A stretch of 22,374 nt of DNA from JANOBJ01 sp031411575 (GTDB lineage: Bacteria > Pseudomonadota > Gammaproteobacteria > Burkholderiales > Burkholderiaceae_C). The DNA lies in assembly GCA_031411575.1 (NCBI GenBank), contig JANOBJ010000311.1, positions 1 to 22,374 of the forward strand, read 5' to 3'. Each line of letters opens with the position of its first letter. Within the stretch, counting starts at the first letter, position 1. The notes below the pieces were generated by a model. That model was not told the DNA's origin, did no database searches, and worked only from the letters and a program-made list of their open reading frames with translations. Of this stretch, positions 14,637 through 22,374 are shown in pieces. A program made the position numbers and the translations under genes.

Positions 14637-17225
14637 CTACCAGTCTTCCTTGACCGCCAGCACGGCGTCGCGGCCGGCGGCGGCGCGCCCGGCCAGCCAG
14701 GCGGTCACGGTGCCGGCCGCGACTACCGCCGCACACAGGGCCAGCAGGCGCAGCCACGGCACGGCCAGATCCATCGTCCAGTGAAAGCTCTGCGGGTTGA
14801 CCACGTGCACCAGCACCACGCTCACCGCCAGCCCCAGCGCCAGCCCGGCCAGCGAGCCGATCACTGTCCAGGCCGCGCCTTCGCCGGCCACCACGGTCAG
14901 AATCTGCCGCCGCGTCAGGCCCAGGTGCGCGAGCAGACCAAACTCCTTGCGCCGCGCCAGCACCTGCGCTGAAAAGCTCGCCGCCACGCCAAACAGCCCG
15001 ATGCCGATGGCCACCGCCTGCAGCCAGTAGGTCACGGCAAAGCTGCGGTCAAAGATGCGCAGCGAGATGGCGCGAATCTCCCGGGCCGCCGCAAACTCGA
15101 TAAGCTCTCCCGCGCCCGCCTGCTGTTGCGCGACCTCGCGGACCGCCGTCTGCAGCGCGGCCACATCGACACCGTCGCGCAGCCAGAGCGCGAGGTCGTT
15201 GACGCGCGCGTCGCCGGTGAGGCGCTCAAAATCGCGCTGGTCCATCGCGATGGTGCCAAACTGGCGGGAATAGTCACGCCACACGCCTGCTACAAAAAAT
15301 ATAGCATTAAATGTCCGTGGGGAGCGGACATCAGGCCTAAATGATGCCGAAAGTGGCAAAAAAGCCGTTCCCGGGCGGGCGCCATACAGATCGACCATCG
15401 CCTCACTCACATAGATGCCAATCTGGCCGGGCGGCACCGCCAGTGGCGTGCCCACCAGTGGCAGGGTGCCCGCCGGGTCATCAATGCGCCGCGCCACCAG
15501 CGCCACCGCCGGCCGCGCGGGGTCGAGCAGCAACGAACTGGTGCGCACCGCCGCCACCCGGTCCACGCCCGGCAGCACGGCCACCGCATCGACGAACGCG
15601 GGCGGAAAGTACACCGCGTCGCCAGCGCCGGCGGTGGTGGCGGTGCGCACATACAGATCAGCTGGCAGCACCACGTCGAGCCAGCGCGTCACCGACCCGC
15701 GAAAACTCGCCACCATCACGGTCAGCGCCACGGCCAGGCTGAGCGACGCCACCACGCCGCTTACCGCCACCGAGGCACTCTGGCGCACCCGGCGCGCACG
15801 CTCCACCGCCAGCAAGGGCAGCAGCCGGCGCGCCAGCAGCGGGCTCAGGCGGTCGTACAGCAGCGCCACGCCGGCCGGCAGCGCCGTGATGCCGCCGACC
15901 AGCAACAGCCCGACTGACACATAAGCCGCCAACGGGATGCCAAATACCGGTGGAGTGAGGGCCAGCAGGGCGCCGAGTGCTATCAAAACGATACTGATCC
16001 AGTGTGCCGAGCGGCCCGCAGGCGCCGCGCCCAGGCCCTTCAGGGTCTGCGCCAGCGGCAGCCGGGCGGCGCCCTGTGCCGGCCACCAGCCGCCCACCAG
16101 CGCCGCCACCACGCCCAGCGCGCCGTACACCGCCGCAGCGGCGCCGCTCCATTGCAGCGCAGGTGCCACGCCCGAGAAATAGCCACCGCCCAGATCACCG
16201 CCCAGGAGCCGCAGCGCCGTAGCCGCCAGCACCGTACCCAACGCAATGCCCGCCAGGCTGCCGATGACCCCCAACACCGCGGACTCGGCCAGCACCAGCC
16301 GCAACCGCTGCCGTGCCGTCAGCCCGAGCACGCCCAGCAGCGCCAGTTGCTGGGCGCGCCGCGCCACGCTCAGCGACAGCACCGAGAACACCAGAAAAGC
16401 CCCGGTGAACAGCGCCACCAGCGCCAGTACCGTGAGGTTGACGCGGTAGGCGCGCGACAGGTTGCTGATGCGCTGCGCCGCGTCGCCGGGCTCGGTCGCC
16501 ACCACGTCGGGTGGCAGCGCCAGCGAAGCGATGTAGGCCCGGCGATCAGTCCCGGCGCCAAGCCGCAGGTCAATGCGCGTGAGCTGGCCGGTCTTGCCAA
16601 ACAGGTCCTGCGCGGCGCCGATGTCCATCACGCCCAGCGCGGTGCCTCCTTCGCCGCCCGGCGCGCTGCCCGCGTTGACGGTGCCCGCCACCTGCGTGGT
16701 CTTCAGCGCCAGCCCGCTTTGCAGCTGCACCGCCGCGCCAGCGAACATCTGGCGCGCGGCGGCATTGAGGAACAGCGCATCGGGCGCAAACACCACCAGG
16801 CGGTTGGCCGGGTCGCGCCCGCTGGGCCGGTCGGGCAGCGGCATCAGGGCGGGCGCGACCAGGGCCACCACCAGGGCGTCCACGCCCACCACCCGCAGCG
16901 GGCGGCGCCGTCCATCGGGCGCCACGCCATAGGTGCTGACTTCAAGCACCGGACTGGCCACCGCCGTCTGCGGGTGGTTGGCCACGCGCGAGAAAATGGC
17001 TTCGTCAAAGCTGCCGCGCACCCCGCGCAGCTCCAGATCGGGCTGCCCGTTCACCGAGCGCACCGCGCTGGAAAATTCGTCCAGCGCCGAGGCATTGATC
17101 AGCTGCACCGAAAACGCCAGCGCCACGCCCAGCATCACCGCCACCACGGCCGCGGCGCTGCGCCACGGGTGGTGCCTGAGCTCCTGCCATGAAAAAGTCT
17201 TGAACAACGCCAGCATCGCGGCCAT
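14637..17225 (-). CDS. FtsX-type ABC transporter permease (LolC/MacB-like, YbbP-like size)
   Basis: An 862-residue inner-membrane permease with one N-terminal helix (HHPWRSAAAVVAVMLGVALAF), a large periplasmic domain, and two sets of FtsX helices. The first set is around VNLTVLALVALFTGAFLVFS and the last around SFAVTYWLQAVAIGIGLFGV, ARRKEFGLLAHLGL and the C-terminal helices. Such doubled FtsX proteins pair with a LolD-like ATPase and move lipids or lipoproteins, or act mechanically, rather than pump through a channel. The likely ATPase is the gene at 20021-20668, which is separated from it. The start is uncertain: 17225 (MAAMLALFKTF) or 17216 (MLALFKTF); no good ribosome-binding site is seen for either. 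The gene holds two palindromic repeats, one of them a full composite element in the second periplasmic domain. The AttH-like gene follows after 23 bases. Confidence 0.88.
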   Translation of the reverse strand: MAAMLALFKTFSWQELRHHPWRSAAAVVAVMLGVALAFSVQLINASALDEFSSAVRSVNGQPDLELRGVRGSFDEAIFSRVANHPQTAVASPVLEVSTYGVAPDGRRRPLRVVGVDALVVALVAPALMPLPDRPSGRDPANRLVVFAPDALFLNAAARQMFAGAAVQLQSGLALKTTQVAGTVNAGSAPGGEGGTALGVMDIGAAQDLFGKTGQLTRIDLRLGAGTDRRAYIASLALPPDVVATEPGDAAQRISNLSRAYRVNLTVLALVALFTGAFLVFSVLSLSVARRAQQLALLGVLGLTARQRLRLVLAESAVLGVIGSLAGIALGTVLAATALRLLGGDLGGGYFSGVAPALQWSGAAAAVYGALGVVAALVGGWWPAQGAARLPLAQTLKGLGAAPAGRSAHWISIVLIALGALLALTPPVFGIPLAAYVSVGLLLVGGITALPAGVALLYDRLSPLLARRLLPLLAVERARRVRQSASVAVSGVVASLSLAVALTVMVASFRGSVTRWLDVVLPADLYVRTATTAGAGDAVYFPPAFVDAVAVLPGVDRVAAVRTSSLLLDPARPAVALVARRIDDPAGTLPLVGTPLAVPPGQIGIYVSEAMVDLYGARPGTAFLPLSASFRPDVRSPRTFNAIFFVAGVWRDYSRQFGTIAMDQRDFERLTGDARVNDLALWLRDGVDVAALQTAVREVAQQQAGAGELIEFAAAREIRAISLRIFDRSFAVTYWLQAVAIGIGLFGVAASFSAQVLARRKEFGLLAHLGLTRRQILTVVAGEGAAWTVIGSLAGLALGLAVSVVLVHVVNPQSFHWTMDLAVPWLRLLALCAAVVAAGTVTAWLAGRAAAGRDAVLAVKEDW
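15288..15342 (+). repeat. Composite palindromic element inside the FtsX-type permease gene (long form, copy 4)
   Basis: This is the clearest long copy. TGCTACAAAAAATATAGCA (15288-15306) is followed by a perfect hairpin, ATGTCCG/CGGACAT (15311-15317 with 15325-15331, 7-base loop), then AGGCC and the tail TAAAT. It reads on the + strand, antisense to the gene. The coding strand translates the palindrome as A-I-F-F-V-A and the second hairpin as part of RPDVRSPRTFN, in a periplasmic loop. The whole element is AT-richer than its surroundings. It is open in frame, so the gene is not broken. Confidence 0.7.
15978..15996 (+). repeat. Degenerate short palindromic repeat in the permease gene (copy 5)
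   Basis: TGCTATCAAAACGATACTG: the left arm matches the family perfectly and the AAAAC core matches the miaA core, but the right arm is changed (ATACTG for ATAGCA). On the coding strand it is read S-I-V-L-I-A, in the same codon phase as the other copies, in a membrane helix. It is the weakest member and could be chance. Confidence 0.4.
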
Positions 17226-17282
17226 TGTGACGCCGCCGGCCGCGTGGTTGTGTAAGCTTGAATGAATCACCCCCAACGGCCC

Positions 17283-17287
17283 GGAGG
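17283..17287 (+). promoter_or_regulatory. Ribosome-binding site of the dehydratase gene
   Basis: GGAGG, eight bases before ATG 17296, is a near-perfect Shine-Dalgarno site and fixes the start. The 70-base divergent gap to the permease start (17226-17295) must hold promoters for both genes. I see only weak candidates there, for example TTGGGG...TACACA with 16-base spacing on the - strand, and do not call one. Confidence 0.8.
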
Positions 17288-17295
17288 ATCCCGAC

Positions 17296-18255
17296 ATGCT
17301 GACCCTGCCCACCTACGACGACGTGCGCGCCGCCGCCGAGCGCCTACACGGCCACGCCCACCGCACGCCGGTGCTGCAATCGCGCACGGCCAACGCGCTG
17401 CTGGGCGCCGAGGTGTTCTTCAAGTGCGAGAACTTCCAGCGCATGGGCGCGTTCAAGTTTCGGGGCGCCTTCAATGCGCTGTCGCGCTTCGATGCCGCGC
17501 AGCGCAAGGCCGGCGTGATCGCGTTTTCGTCCGGCAACCATGCACAGGCAATTGCGCTGTCGGCACGCCTGCTCGGCATTCCGGCCACGATCCTGATGCC
17601 GCAAGACGCTCCCGAGGCCAAGGTGAATGCCACGCGCGGCTACGGCGGCGAGGTGATGCTGTTTGACCGCTACAAGCAGGACCGCGAGGCGCTGACCCGC
17701 CAGTTGGCCGACGAACGCGGCATGACGCTGATCCCGCCCTTTGACCACCCCGATGTGATGGCCGGGCAGGGCACGGCGGTGAAGGAACTGCTGGAGGAAG
17801 TGGGCGAGCTTGATGCGCTGTTTGTCTGCCTCGGCGGCGGCGGGCTGTTGAGCGGCTCGGCGCTGGCAGCGCGGGCGCTGGCGCCGCGCTGCAAGATTTA
17901 TGGCGTCGAGCCCGAGGCCGGCAACGACGCCCAGCAGTCGTTCCGCAAGGGCGAGATCGTGCACATCCCGACGCCGCAGACCATTGCCGATGGCGCGCAG
18001 ACCCAGCACCTGGGCGCCTACACCTTCGCCGTGATCCGCCGCGATGTCGATGACATCCTGACCGCGACCGACGCGCAGCTGGTCGAGGCCATGCGTTTTT
18101 TCGCGGAGCGCATGAAGATGGTGGTGGAGCCGACCGGCTGCCTCGGGTTTGCCGCGGCCTGCCACGCCGGGCTGCCCCTGGCGGGCCAGCGCGTGGGCGT
18201 GCTGATCAGCGGCGGCAACGTCGATCTGGCGCGCTTTGCGGCGCTGGTAGGCTGA
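17296..18255 (+). CDS. PLP-dependent threonine/serine or threo-3-hydroxyaspartate dehydratase
   Basis: A 319-residue fold-type II PLP enzyme. Lys54 in GAFKFRGAFNAL is the Schiff-base lysine. SSGNHAQ (78-84) is the substrate loop, GGGG (180-183) holds the PLP phosphate, and SGGN (305-308) lies at the pyridine ring. E205 and D211 in VEPEAGND match the divalent-metal site of serine racemase and hydroxyaspartate dehydratase. There is no C-terminal ACT/regulatory domain, so it is not the biosynthetic IlvA form. It likely removes water and ammonia from a 3-hydroxy amino acid to give a 2-oxo acid; threo-3-hydroxyaspartate ammonia-lyase is the best single guess, and serine racemase or catabolic threonine dehydratase are alternatives. 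It is transcribed away from the permease gene and 204 bases before the DUF4331 gene. Nothing near it suggests a pathway. Confidence 0.88.
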   Translation: MLTLPTYDDVRAAAERLHGHAHRTPVLQSRTANALLGAEVFFKCENFQRMGAFKFRGAFNALSRFDAAQRKAGVIAFSSGNHAQAIALSARLLGIPATILMPQDAPEAKVNATRGYGGEVMLFDRYKQDREALTRQLADERGMTLIPPFDHPDVMAGQGTAVKELLEEVGELDALFVCLGGGGLLSGSALAARALAPRCKIYGVEPEAGNDAQQSFRKGEIVHIPTPQTIADGAQTQHLGAYTFAVIRRDVDDILTATDAQLVEAMRFFAERMKMVVEPTGCLGFAAACHAGLPLAGQRVGVLISGGNVDLARFAALVG

Positions 18256-18447
18256 GGGACCGGCGTGTCGTGCATCCGGACTGCGCGGCCGCCCGTATAG
18301 CGTTTATTGATTGCACGCCAGTCCCCACGCCGACGTTCACTCAATACTCGTTCCTGTGCCGCACCCTGCCTTGACCGGGCGGATACGGCAGGGGTTTCTG
18401 TGGCCTGTCCCAGGGGCCCGTTCAGGGTCCTTGCCGCTGGCACTTGC

Positions 18448-18453
18448 AAGGAG
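18448..18453 (+). promoter_or_regulatory. Ribosome-binding site that sets the DUF4331 start
   Basis: AAGGAG, six bases before GTG 18460. It decides the start: the protein from this GTG begins with a clean signal peptide, while the in-frame ATG at 18307 would add 51 residues of Arg-rich sequence with no ribosome-binding site. The 204-base gap 18256-18459 must hold the promoter; I found no convincing -35/-10 pair in it. Confidence 0.8.
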
Positions 18454-18459
18454 ACTGCC

Positions 18460-19998
18460 GTGAAGAAGCTTTGTTCCCACCTGATTGCTGCGGCTGCATT
18501 GGCCGCGACTGCCATCGGCGCGCAAGCGTCGAGTCACCGGGAGGCGCTGGCGGTTCTGAACGAACCCTGCGCCGACAACACCGACACCTACGCCTGGGTG
18601 TCGAACACCACCCATGACAAGCTGTACCTGATCATGAACTTCAACCCCTTGCACGAGCCGGGCCAGGGCAACCAGGGCTTACGTGCCTGCAACGGCTACC
18701 GCTATGAATTTCATATCGGCCTTGGCGCAAGCCTCAAGTCCCGGGTGATCTACCGGGTCGAGTTCAAGAATACGTTGATCCCGGAAGCGGCACCCAGTCC
18801 GTCCGATCCGCTGGGCGGCGGCAATGAACTGCTGTGGCAGCTGACTGGTGGCAGCGAAACCATGAAGGTCACGCGCATCGTGCGCTCGGAGCAGGACAGT
18901 TGGGATGACGACACCGACCGGCGGGTCACGCTGCTCGGCAATGAGCTCAAGGTGCTGCCCAACAACCATGGTCCGCAAACCGATCGGCTGGTCTATGGCC
19001 TGGGTGCCTTCCAGGGCTATCAATCCGGCGATCCGACAAGCCGGGAAGTCGGGCTCTACGACCAGCGCTTTGTCGACACCTTCATCCATACGCTGGCCAA
19101 TGGTGGACGCGTCATCGCCGGTCAGTTCGATGATCCCTATCAACTTGACGAGAAGGGCATCTTCGACTTGGTCAACCTGAACCGCAACGATCTGGGCGGC
19201 ATCCCGGGTGCGCGGCGGCCACCGGGAACCGACGTGTTCACCGGCTTCAACATCTTCTCGATCGCGCTGGAGGTGCCGATGAGCGATATTTTCCCGTATG
19301 GCGTCCCGCACAATGGCCAGTTGCAGCCGAACTCGACCGACAGCCTGCTGCGCGTGCATGCGAGCATCCGGCGCCAGAAGACCCAGACCGTTGACGCCAG
19401 CAACATCATCACCGGCCTGCGTGGCTCGGGCGAGTATGTGCAGGTCGGCCGCAATGCGCTGCCGCTGTTCAACGCCGGCCTGGTGGGAACGCAACGCCAG
19501 ACGCAATACCTGCGCAGCAGCCCGCGCCACGACGTGAGCAACTTTGGCGCCGACATCCTGTACCCCGTGCTGGTGCGCGACGCTGAGGCGCTGGGCATTT
19601 ACGCGGCACTGGGTGTTCCGCCGGCGACCGTGGCCACACTCAAGGGGCCGCGCTTTGACATCATCAACGCCATCAATCTCGGGCGGCCGATCCCCGTGGC
19701 AGACGGCTACAGCGGCGACGTGATCACGCTCGACGCGGCGATCGATTCGAGCTTCCCCAATGGCCGGCGGCTGGGTGGCGGTACGGCGCCAAACCGGAAC
19801 CAGGTCAACGTCAACAGCGTGCTGATCAGCCTGATCGTCGCAGGCAACCCCGCTGCCGGCCTGGCCAAGGGCGTCGAGGTCAACGACAAGAACTACCTGA
19901 ACCGGTTCCCGTTCCTGGCGCCGGCACACCAGGGCCTGCTGCAGGGGCATGGTGGCATCAACGTGCCGACCGTGCCGGATATCCCGGTCCTGCCCTGA
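18460..19998 (+). CDS. Secreted DUF4331 family protein, function unknown
   Basis: A 512-residue protein starting at GTG, with signal peptide MKKLCSHLIAAAALAATAIG and a likely cut after AQA (residue 23). The mature end SSHREALAVLNEPCADNTD is the hallmark of DUF4331 (usual form SSHREAP...ADNTD.YAF). Further family-like parts are KLYLIMNFNPLHEPG, RYEFHIG, YRVEFKN and the closing YLNRFPFLAPAHQG. The mature part has only two cysteines, C37 and C77, so one disulfide in the periplasm or outside the cell is plausible. No helix suggests membrane anchoring. The family has no settled function. The gene is alone on the + strand between the dehydratase and a convergent ABC ATPase gene whose stop is 22 bases away. 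No sigma-factor or partner gene is beside it here. Confidence 0.85.
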   Translation: MKKLCSHLIAAAALAATAIGAQASSHREALAVLNEPCADNTDTYAWVSNTTHDKLYLIMNFNPLHEPGQGNQGLRACNGYRYEFHIGLGASLKSRVIYRVEFKNTLIPEAAPSPSDPLGGGNELLWQLTGGSETMKVTRIVRSEQDSWDDDTDRRVTLLGNELKVLPNNHGPQTDRLVYGLGAFQGYQSGDPTSREVGLYDQRFVDTFIHTLANGGRVIAGQFDDPYQLDEKGIFDLVNLNRNDLGGIPGARRPPGTDVFTGFNIFSIALEVPMSDIFPYGVPHNGQLQPNSTDSLLRVHASIRRQKTQTVDASNIITGLRGSGEYVQVGRNALPLFNAGLVGTQRQTQYLRSSPRHDVSNFGADILYPVLVRDAEALGIYAALGVPPATVATLKGPRFDIINAINLGRPIPVADGYSGDVITLDAAIDSSFPNGRRLGGGTAPNRNQVNVNSVLISLIVAGNPAAGLAKGVEVNDKNYLNRFPFLAPAHQGLLQGHGGINVPTVPDIPVLP

Positions 19999-20020
19999 AC
20001 CAATGCGGGTGAAGTTTGAA

Positions 20021-20664
<644 letters not shown>

Positions 20665-20668
<4 letters not shown>

Positions 20669-21654
20669 GCGGGTGATTTCACCAGAGCCAGCACCTGTTG
20701 CAGCGCCGAAGGGTCATCGCAGGGCACGGCCAGGCGCTGCGGCATCGAGCGCAGCCACGTGATCTGGCGCTTGGCCAGTTGCCGCGTGGCGGCGATCCCG
20801 CGCTCGCGCAACTCGGCGAGTGCAACCCCATCGTTCAGACCGCGCGCCGGGTGCGCGTCCAGACCGCGCGCCGGGTGCGCGTCCAGAAATTCCCAGGCCT
20901 GCCGGTAACCGACGCAGCGCATCGCGGGCAGATCAGCGTCCAGATCGCCGCGCGCGCGCAGGCCGCGCACCTCGTCCAGCAGGCCGGCGGCGAGCATCGC
21001 GTCAAAGCGCTCGGCGATGCGGGCGTGCAACCAGCCCCGATCGGTCGGTTCAAGGGAAATAAGCCGGAAGGTCCAAACCGGCTGGTCATTCATTGCTATT
21101 GTTTTAGTAGCATGAAAGGTGGAAATCGGTTTGCCCGAAACCCGGAACACCTCCAGCGCGCGCTGGATGCGCTGGCTGTCGCCGGGCGGCAACCGCGCGG
21201 CGGTGACCGGGTCTACCCGCGCCAGCTCCGCGTGCAGCGCCGGCCAGCCGTGCTCGGCCGCCTCGCGCTCGATCGCGGCGCGCACCGCTGGTTGTGCGGG
21301 CGGCATGGCATCCAGGCCGTCGAACAGCGCCTTGAAGTACAGCATGGTGCCGCCCACCAGCAGCGGCCTGGCACCGCGTGCGCTGATCTCGGCGATCAGC
21401 CGGCGTGCATCGGCCACAAACGCGGCGGCGCTGTACGGCTCCAGCGGGTCGCGGATATCGATCAGGTGGTGTGGCACAGCCGCGCGTTCGGCGGCAGTCG
21501 GTTTGGCGGTGCCGATGTCCATGCCGCGGTAAACCAGCGCCGAATCGACGCTGATGATTTCCACCGGCATCTGCCTGGCAATGGCCAAGGCGGCGGCTGT
21601 CTTGCCAGCAGCCGTGGGGCCAGCCAGGCACAGCACCGGAAGAGCGGGCGTCAT
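20665..21654 (-). CDS. miaA: tRNA dimethylallyltransferase
   Basis: MiaA, 329 residues, adds a dimethylallyl group to adenosine-37 of tRNAs that read codons starting with U. The P-loop is GPTAAGKT (12-19), the general base is Asp37 in SVDSALVYRGMDIGTAKPT, and GGTMLYFKAL (101-110) and the C-terminal GYRQAWEFL ... TRQLAKRQITWLRS are typical. The protein is slightly longer than usual. Two extra bits explain this: a perfect 8-residue duplication DAHPARGL (residues 258-265 and 266-273), and a palindromic element reading A-T-K-T-I-A near residue 182. Both sit in variable regions, so the enzyme is probably active. It starts 18 bases after the MFS stop and overlaps the ATPase gene. Confidence 0.95.
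20836..20887. repeat. 24-bp direct tandem repeat in miaA
   Basis: Two perfect copies of a 24-bp unit (20836-20859 and 20860-20883), followed by the first four bases (CAGA) of a third. Because 24 is a multiple of three, the frame is kept and the protein gains a second DAHPARGL. The unit is GC-rich with alternating GCGC runs, which favours replication slippage. It lies before the conserved AELRERGIAATRQLAKRQ helix. Confidence 0.95.
21057..21112 (-). repeat. Composite palindromic element inside miaA (long form, copy 6)
   Basis: Read on the coding (-) strand: TGCTACTAAAACAATAGCA (21112-21094). After 28 bases, which include the left arm of a second stem, comes GGCT and the tail TATTT (to 21057). 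The second stem is AGCCGG/CCGGCT (+ strand 21062-21067 with 21078-21083, 10-base loop). The palindrome is read A-T-K-T-I-A and uses ACA and ATA codons, which are unusual among its GC-rich neighbours. It lies between the SGKPIST motif and LISLEPTDR, a variable part of MiaA. Confidence 0.65.
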
Positions 21655-21672
21655 TCGGCGGCCATTCCGGTT

Positions 21673-22374
21673 TCAGGCCTTTTCCGGTTCGCCGTACTTT
21701 TGCACGAGCGTCCAGGCACTGAGGGCAATGCCAACCGTCCAGAACCACACACCATTCGTCAGCGGCAGCACGGTGCCATCCATCCGTGCGCCAAGCCAGG
21801 CACCCACCACAAAGGCGCCCGCCATCATGAAAAAACCGTTGAGCGCTGATGCGGCACCTGCCGCTTGCGGAAAAGGCCCCACAGCGCCGCTCTGGCTGCA
21901 CGGCTGGTGAACCCCGTGCGCCAGGATGAACAGGTAGATCGGCCCCATGATCGCCCAGCCCTTGTGAACGCCCGCGAGTCCCAACACGCCCATCATCGTG
22001 CCGCCGGCCAATGTGATCCCGCCTGCGAGGGCCACCGAGCGGCGCACGCCAAAGCGCGGTATCAGCCGGCGGCACATCAGCGTGCCGATGATGAAGACAA
22101 ATGACATCGAGAACATCACCAGGCCGTAGCGCGTCTTGCTCACACCCAGCACCTGGATGAAGATGAAGGAGCTGGACGCCAGAAAGGTGAACAGCATGCC
22201 GTACGACGCCGCAGACAGGGCCGAGAACGCCTGAAAGGTGGGATGCCGCAGGATCTGCCACCAGGTGCGCAACAGCGTCGTGGTCTCCAGAGCGCGCGGG
22301 TTGTATTGCGGAGCGGTTTCGACAAAGCGCATGGCCACCAGTGCCAAGGCCACCACGCCAAACAGGGCCAGTGC
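21673..22374 (-). CDS. MFS transporter of the Bcr/CflA drug-efflux type, C-terminal part
   Basis: The last 233 residues of a 12-helix transporter; the gene starts beyond the right edge and its frame stays open to base 22374. Visible are the end of helix 6 (ALALFGVVALALVAMRFVET), the central cytoplasmic loop (PRALETTTLLRTWWQILRHP), and then six helices. Loop motif LIPRFGVRRSVALAGG and the segment YLFILAHGVHQPCSQSGAVG, followed by AAGAASALNGFFMM, fit the Bcr/CflA group of proton-driven drug or metabolite exporters. The substrate cannot be told. The stop is 18 bases before miaA, so both may share a transcript. Confidence 0.85.
   Translation of the reverse strand, partial: ALALFGVVALALVAMRFVETAPQYNPRALETTTLLRTWWQILRHPTFQAFSALSAASYGMLFTFLASSSFIFIQVLGVSKTRYGLVMFSMSFVFIIGTLMCRRLIPRFGVRRSVALAGGITLAGGTMMGVLGLAGVHKGWAIMGPIYLFILAHGVHQPCSQSGAVGPFPQAAGAASALNGFFMMAGAFVVGAWLGARMDGTVLPLTNGVWFWTVGIALSAWTLVQKYGEPEKA

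Noticed and set aside
16002..17192. A 396-codon + strand open frame opposite the permease gene
   Set aside because: Its composition is that of an antisense shadow (Gln/Arg/His-rich), with no ribosome-binding site and no family match, and it lies wholly within the FtsX-type gene.
18371..18399. TTGACC as -35 box of a promoter for the DUF4331 gene
   Set aside because: At 16-18 bases downstream there is no acceptable -10 (gtttct, ggttt), so the match is not better than chance.
18307..18459. In-frame ATG 18307 as DUF4331 start
   Set aside because: It would place 51 Arg-rich residues before a clear signal peptide; AAGGAG before GTG 18460 explains the start better.

Overview
The window looks like a GC-rich betaproteobacterial chromosome, most likely Burkholderiales of the Comamonadaceae type. 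This is inferred from the protein sequences of the nuo genes, from nuoN being followed by a NUDIX hydrolase and a DUF1178 protein, and from short dispersed repeats of a kind I associate with that family. I could not run a search, so the assignment is inference. I see no tRNA, rRNA, CRISPR array, transposase, integrase or phage gene. Coding density is very high and no gene-free stretch exceeds about 205 bases.

Left half (1-11549, all + strand): the end of the respiratory complex I operon, nuoF (3' part only), G, H, I, J, K, L, M and N, tightly packed with ATGA overlaps at G/H and J/K. Together they encode the NADH-side electron-entry subunit NuoF, the iron-sulfur relay (NuoG, NuoI) and the whole proton-pumping membrane arm (H, J, K, L, M, N). 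A NUDIX pyrophosphatase (ADP-ribose type) and a small DUF1178 zinc-ribbon-like protein follow, probably co-transcribed. NuoG lacks one of the expected ligands of iron-sulfur cluster N5 (Phe98 where Cys is expected).

Middle (11578-17225, - strand): an MsbA/Atm1-type ABC exporter, a highly structured 110-base intergenic repeat, a secreted AttH/CrtC-like lipocalin-fold protein and an 862-residue FtsX-type ABC permease. Right part: two + strand genes, a PLP-dependent threonine/hydroxyaspartate-type dehydratase (17296-18255) and a secreted DUF4331 protein (18460-19998). Then on the - strand come a LolD/MacB-type ABC ATPase (20021-20668), miaA (20665-21654) and the 3' part of a Bcr/CflA-type MFS transporter that runs off the right edge. 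The ATPase, the FtsX permease and the AttH-like protein look like parts of one machine (AttEFGH/LolCDE-like) whose genes are split by the two + strand genes.

The most unusual signal is not a gene. It is a family of 19-bp palindromes (consensus TGCTAY-N7-RTAGCA) lying inside coding sequences: nuoG, nuoJ, the exporter gene, twice in the permease gene, and miaA. All six are read in the same codon phase, giving A-x-x-x-[I/V]-A or a near variant. In three of them (exporter, one permease copy, miaA) the palindrome is followed at 26-28 bases by GGC[C/T] plus an AT-rich tail, and in two of those three a clear second stem-loop lies between. This makes a roughly 55-base composite element carried in-frame inside proteins.
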